A stretch of DNA of 55,486 bases from Brevundimonas sp. (GTDB lineage Bacteria > Pseudomonadota > Alphaproteobacteria > Caulobacterales > Caulobacteraceae): contig SCVB01000067.1 in assembly GCA_004296955.1 (NCBI GenBank), positions 1 to 55,486 on the forward strand. Direction: 5' to 3'. Positions 52,756-55,486 of the stretch are shown piece after piece (position 1 is the stretch's first letter; every line of letters starts with the position of its first letter). Position numbers and translations under genes: made by a program. The notes below the pieces were generated by a model, which saw only the letters and a program-made list of their open reading frames with translations, had not been told where the DNA came from and did not search any database.

Positions 52756-53682
52756 ATGACCGCTGTTATCGAAACGCCCGTGATCCAGGTTGTGGGGCTG
52801 ACCAAGACCTACGGAACCGTCCGCGCCCTCGACGGGCTGGACCTCTCCATTCCCCGGGGCGGGGTCTATGGGGTGCTGGGGCCCAACGGGGCCGGCAAGT
52901 CGACCCTGTTCCGCATCCTGCTGGGCCTGATCCGGGCCTCGGACGGGACGGCGACCATCATGAACGGGCCGGTCGGCGACATCGCCCACATGCGCCTGAC
53001 GGGCTCGATGATCGAAACCCCGCGCTATCCGCCCTATCTGACCGCGCGGCAGGTGCTGCGCTGGCTGGCGCTGGAGCACGGCATCGCCGGCACGGCGGAC
53101 ATTCCCTACTGGCTGGAGCGCGTCGGCCTGGCCGAAGCCGCGGACCGCCGGGTGCGGGGCTTCTCCGTGGGGATGATGCAGCGCCTCGGCGTCGCCGCCG
53201 CCCTGATCAGCAAGCCCGAACTGATCATCCTGGATGAGCCGACCAGCGGCATGGATCCCCCCGGCATCCAGGAGATGCGGGCCCTGATCCGCAGCCTCGC
53301 CAATGACGACGGCCTCACCGTCGTGCTGGCCAGCCACCAGTTGCTGGAGGTCCAGCGCGTCTGCGACCGCGTCGCCATCCTCAACAAGGGCAAGCTGGTG
53401 CGCGAAGGCGCGGTCAGCGAATTGACCGCGGTGGGCGAACGCCTGCGCCTTTCAGCCGGGCCGATCGACAAGGTGCTGGCCGTGCTGGGCGCCAAGGGCG
53501 TTCGCGACGGCGAGGCTGCGCTGGCCGACATTCCGCGCGCCGAGGGCCCCGCCCTGATCCGCGCCCTCGTCGAGGCCGGGATCGACATCAGCGAAGCCCG
53601 CTGGGTCGGGACGGACCTGGAGGCCATCTTCTTCACCGAGACGGGCGCCGTGCAGGCGCCGGAGACCATCCATGCTGGTTGA
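52756..53682 (+). CDS. ABC transporter ATP-binding protein
   Basis: 308 aa. Walker A GPNGAGKST (42-50), signature FSVGMMQRL, Walker B LIILDEPTSGMDP and the switch His in LASHQLLE are complete. The C-terminal extension (about 225-308) after the nucleotide domain resembles that of export-type subfamily A (CcmA/NatA-like) proteins. ATG 52756 was chosen at the domain start; the 12 upstream codons have no similarity. The gene overlaps the permease gene by 11 bp. Confidence 0.93.
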   Translation: MTAVIETPVIQVVGLTKTYGTVRALDGLDLSIPRGGVYGVLGPNGAGKSTLFRILLGLIRASDGTATIMNGPVGDIAHMRLTGSMIETPRYPPYLTARQVLRWLALEHGIAGTADIPYWLERVGLAEAADRRVRGFSVGMMQRLGVAAALISKPELIILDEPTSGMDPPGIQEMRALIRSLANDDGLTVVLASHQLLEVQRVCDRVAILNKGKLVREGAVSELTAVGERLRLSAGPIDKVLAVLGAKGVRDGEAALADIPRAEGPALIRALVEAGIDISEARWVGTDLEAIFFTETGAVQAPETIHAG

Positions 53683-54544
53683 CGCCATCCGCGCCGAAGG
53701 CTTCCGCCTGTCGAAGAACAGGACCGCCCTGTTCTGGAGCCTGATGTTCGTGCCGATCATTTCCCTGGTGATCGGGGCGGTGACCAATTTCGTGCTCAAG
53801 GGCAGCGAGACCAGAATCCTCGGCGACGAGAAGATGCCGGCCGAGCTGAAGGCGGCGCTGGCGCGCGGGACGCTGGACATGGGCGAGGCCCTGGTCGCGG
53901 CGGCCGGCAATCTGGCCAATCCGCTGGTGTTGCTGTTCGTGTTGATCGGCGCGGCGACCATCTACGCGGGCGACTACCGCTGGGAGACCTGGCGGCTGAT
54001 CAGCGCCCGCAACAGCCGCGCCGATCTGCTGCTCGGCAAGCTGGCCGTCGTCGCCGGGCTCGCGCTGGCGGCCATGGGCTTCATGCTGCTCGGCGCCGTG
54101 CTCGAGAACCTGATCAAGGCGGCCGTGTTCGAGCGGACCCTGACCTTCGCCCTGACCGGCGAAACGATCGGTCAGTTCCTCGGCTTTTTCGGGCTGTCGT
54201 GGCTGCGCATCATCCAGTTCGCCATGATGGGGATGCTGGCGGCGGTGGTGACCCGCTCGCTGCTGGCGGCGCTGTTCGTGCCATTGGTGGTCGGCATCGC
54301 CCAGTTCTTCACGCCGCAGATGTTGCTGCCCATGGGCGTCATGCCTGACGCCTGGCTGTCGGTGCTGGTCAATCCGGGCGCCGCCACCGACGCCATCCAG
54401 GCTGCGATCGCCGGCGGCGAGCGGGCGGCGAGCCTGCCTGACGGCATTCTGGTGAAGGCCTGGCTCGGCGTCGGCTTGTGGACCCTGGTCCCACTGGCGG
54501 GCGCCCTGGCCTGGTTCCGGCGACAGGACCTGTCGAAGGAGTAG
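53672..54544 (+). CDS. ABC-2 type transporter permease
   Basis: 290 aa with six membrane helices and a large loop after the first (residues ~40-85). AIRAEGFRLSKNRTALFWSLMFVPI is the usual amphipathic start, TIYAGDYRWETWRLISARNSRADLLLGKL the conserved coupling helix region. Similar to NatB/DUF-type permeases that move lipids, drugs or bacteriocin-like compounds; substrate unknown. Translationally coupled to the ATPase. Stop at 54544 is 3 bp from the convergent GNAT gene. Confidence 0.9.
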   Translation: MLVDAIRAEGFRLSKNRTALFWSLMFVPIISLVIGAVTNFVLKGSETRILGDEKMPAELKAALARGTLDMGEALVAAAGNLANPLVLLFVLIGAATIYAGDYRWETWRLISARNSRADLLLGKLAVVAGLALAAMGFMLLGAVLENLIKAAVFERTLTFALTGETIGQFLGFFGLSWLRIIQFAMMGMLAAVVTRSLLAALFVPLVVGIAQFFTPQMLLPMGVMPDAWLSVLVNPGAATDAIQAAIAGGERAASLPDGILVKAWLGVGLWTLVPLAGALAWFRRQDLSKE

Positions 54545-54547
54545 TCG

Positions 54548-55024
54548 TCAGAGCGGCTTTGCCATCCAGACGTTGCAGCGGGCATAGGGCGTCGGCTGCG
54601 GCGGCAGGGCGAGGAAGCCGAAGCGGCGGTACAGGGCGATGGCGTGGGTCTGGGCCGCATTGGTTTCCAGATACAGGCGCGGCGCGCCCGCCGCCCGCGC
54701 CGCCGCCTCGCAGGCCTCCAGCAGCCGCCAGCCGAGGTTGAGGCCACGCGCGCCCTCGGTCACCGCCATCTTGCCGACCTCAAAGCCGCCGTCGGCCATG
54801 GCCATCAGCGAGCAGCAACCGACCGGATCGCCGTTCCGCTCGGCGATGAAGACATGGCCGCCCCGGTCGAGGATGACGCCCTGCGGATCGCCAAGCACCA
54901 GCTGGTCCTTGGCCTCCAGCAGATAGCCGCCGGCGATCAGCCAGTCCTCGTTCAGCGACCGCCAGGCGGCGGCGTGGTCGGGGCGATAGCGGACAATGGA
55001 GATCACGGTGTCGGCGTTCGGCAT
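54548..55024 (-). CDS. GNAT family N-acetyltransferase
   Basis: 158 aa. Acetyl-CoA-binding motif A is KMAVTEGARGLNLGWRLLEACEAAARAAG (a variant of Q/RxxGxG/A), followed by PRLYLETNAAQTHAIALYRRFGFLAL, the classic motif B. Substrate unknown. ATG 55024 follows GGGAGAGG, a good ribosome site. It lies just after the rplQ terminator in the same orientation. Confidence 0.9.
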   Translation of the reverse strand: MPNADTVISIVRYRPDHAAAWRSLNEDWLIAGGYLLEAKDQLVLGDPQGVILDRGGHVFIAERNGDPVGCCSLMAMADGGFEVGKMAVTEGARGLNLGWRLLEACEAAARAAGAPRLYLETNAAQTHAIALYRRFGFLALPPQPTPYARCNVWMAKPL

Positions 55025-55067
55025 GCGTCCCTCTCCTGCCCCCTGTCCGGGGACGGCGCAGACAAGG

Positions 55068-55102
55068 AAAAAGGGCGGCCGGTTCGCACCGGCCGCCCTT
55101 TT
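55068..55102 (-). terminator. Terminator after rplQ
   Basis: A perfect 15-bp stem, AAAAGGGCGGCCGGT (55069-55083) and ACCGGCCGCCCTTTT (55088-55102), around TCGC. On the minus strand it ends in five Ts, so it closes the ribosomal-protein operon; A/T symmetry makes it usable in both directions. Confidence 0.95.
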
Positions 55103-55122
55103 CGAAGCCCCAACAAGGAAGC

Positions 55123-55486
55123 TTACGCTTCTTCGTCGCCCTCGATGGCGTAGACCGGACCCGAGTCCAGGCCCTTGGCGGCGGTGTCGCGATCGACGAA
55201 CTCGATCACGGCCATGGCGGCGTTGTCGCCGTGACGGTAGCCGGCCTTCATGATGCGGATGTAGCCGCCGTTGCGGTCGGCGTAGCGCGGGCCGATCGTC
55301 TCGAACAGCTTGCCCACCTGCGGCACGTCACGGACGTGGCTGATGGCCTGACGACGCGCGTGCAGGTCGCCCTTCTTGGCGAGCGTGACCAGCTTCTCGA
55401 CGAAGGGACGCAGTTCCTTCGCCTTGGGAAGCGTGGTCGTGATCTGCTCGTGCTTGATCAGCGACGCAGCCATGTTGGCGAACATG
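55123..55486 (-). CDS. rplQ: 50S ribosomal protein L17, N-terminus beyond the window
   Basis: About 120 residues of L17 are visible, from [19 protein letters not shown] to the end EGDEEA. Full-length L17 begins some 20 residues earlier (MRHG...HR), so the gene continues past base 55486. Family residues [31 protein letters not shown] and [25 protein letters not shown] are intact. L17 sits at the polypeptide exit of the large subunit. It is normally the last gene of the rpoA operon, as the strong terminator here agrees. Confidence 0.97.
   Translation of the reverse strand, partial: MFANMAASLIKHEQITTTLPKAKELRPFVEKLVTLAKKGDLHARRQAISHVRDVPQVGKLFETIGPRYADRNGGYIRIMKAGYRHGDNAAMAVIEFVDRDTAAKGLDSGPVYAIEGDEEA

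Overview
The window is GC-rich chromosomal DNA, roughly two-thirds G+C or more by eye, from an alphaproteobacterium. It is most likely a member of Caulobacterales, with Brevundimonas as a reasonable guess. Reasons: the sequence of ribosomal protein L17, two DUF2336 proteins, a PleA-like transglycosylase, a GTP-type PEP carboxykinase, several GTG and TTG starts, one promoter that fits the Caulobacter sigma-73 pattern, and CtrA-like boxes. I see no rRNA, CRISPR array, prophage or insertion sequence. The content is ordinary chromosome with two tRNAs and several small regulated modules.

Layout. 1-9.6 kb: tRNA-Ser(CGA), a covalent-flavin amine oxidase of the sarcosine oxidase type, an aldehyde dehydrogenase, then a plus-strand run of fused 5-oxoprolinase/hydantoinase, DUF969, DUF979 and DUF2891, which looks like an uptake and hydrolysis locus for 5-oxoproline or a similar cyclic amide. 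9.7-19.2 kb: tRNA-Thr(TGT), a feoAB ferrous-iron operon with a small downstream gene that carries an in-frame amber codon, a lipoprotein-type cytochrome c, an RND efflux pump, a beta-barrel-like protein and a class II aldolase. 19.3-24.9 kb: two DUF2336 proteins around an NAD kinase and an Hpt phosphotransfer protein, a PleA-like transglycosylase and a TonB-like protein; three promoters here carry near-consensus CtrA boxes. 24.9-30 kb: ThiO-like oxidase, pckG, DUF938 methyltransferase, a GlcG/HbpS-like protein and a pseudouridine synthase.

30-39.4 kb is the accessory-like part: a MarR-controlled DHFR-like/GST pair, a MerR-controlled glutaredoxin-MauE fusion, a DJ-1-like protein, a GIY-YIG nuclease beside a 260-bp nested palindromic repeat, a frameshifted LMW phosphatase, pccB, and two winged-helix/membrane-protein modules with clear operators. 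39.4-55.5 kb: ATP12 chaperone, HAD phosphatase, two RluA-type pseudouridine synthases, crcB, a His-rich membrane protein, tandem paralogous membrane proteins, VOC proteins, rarA, an ArsR/small membrane protein pair, DUF4386, a DegP/Q-like lipoprotein protease, an MFS exporter, a two-gene ABC exporter, a GNAT protein, and the 3' part of rplQ with its terminator.

The recurring theme is small regulator-plus-membrane-protein units in which the operator dyad is visible over the promoter. The points most worth following are the nested palindrome next to the GIY-YIG gene, the 5-oxoprolinase/DUF969/DUF979/DUF2891 locus, the amber codon behind feoB, and the phosphatase frameshift located exactly at the catalytic cysteine codon.
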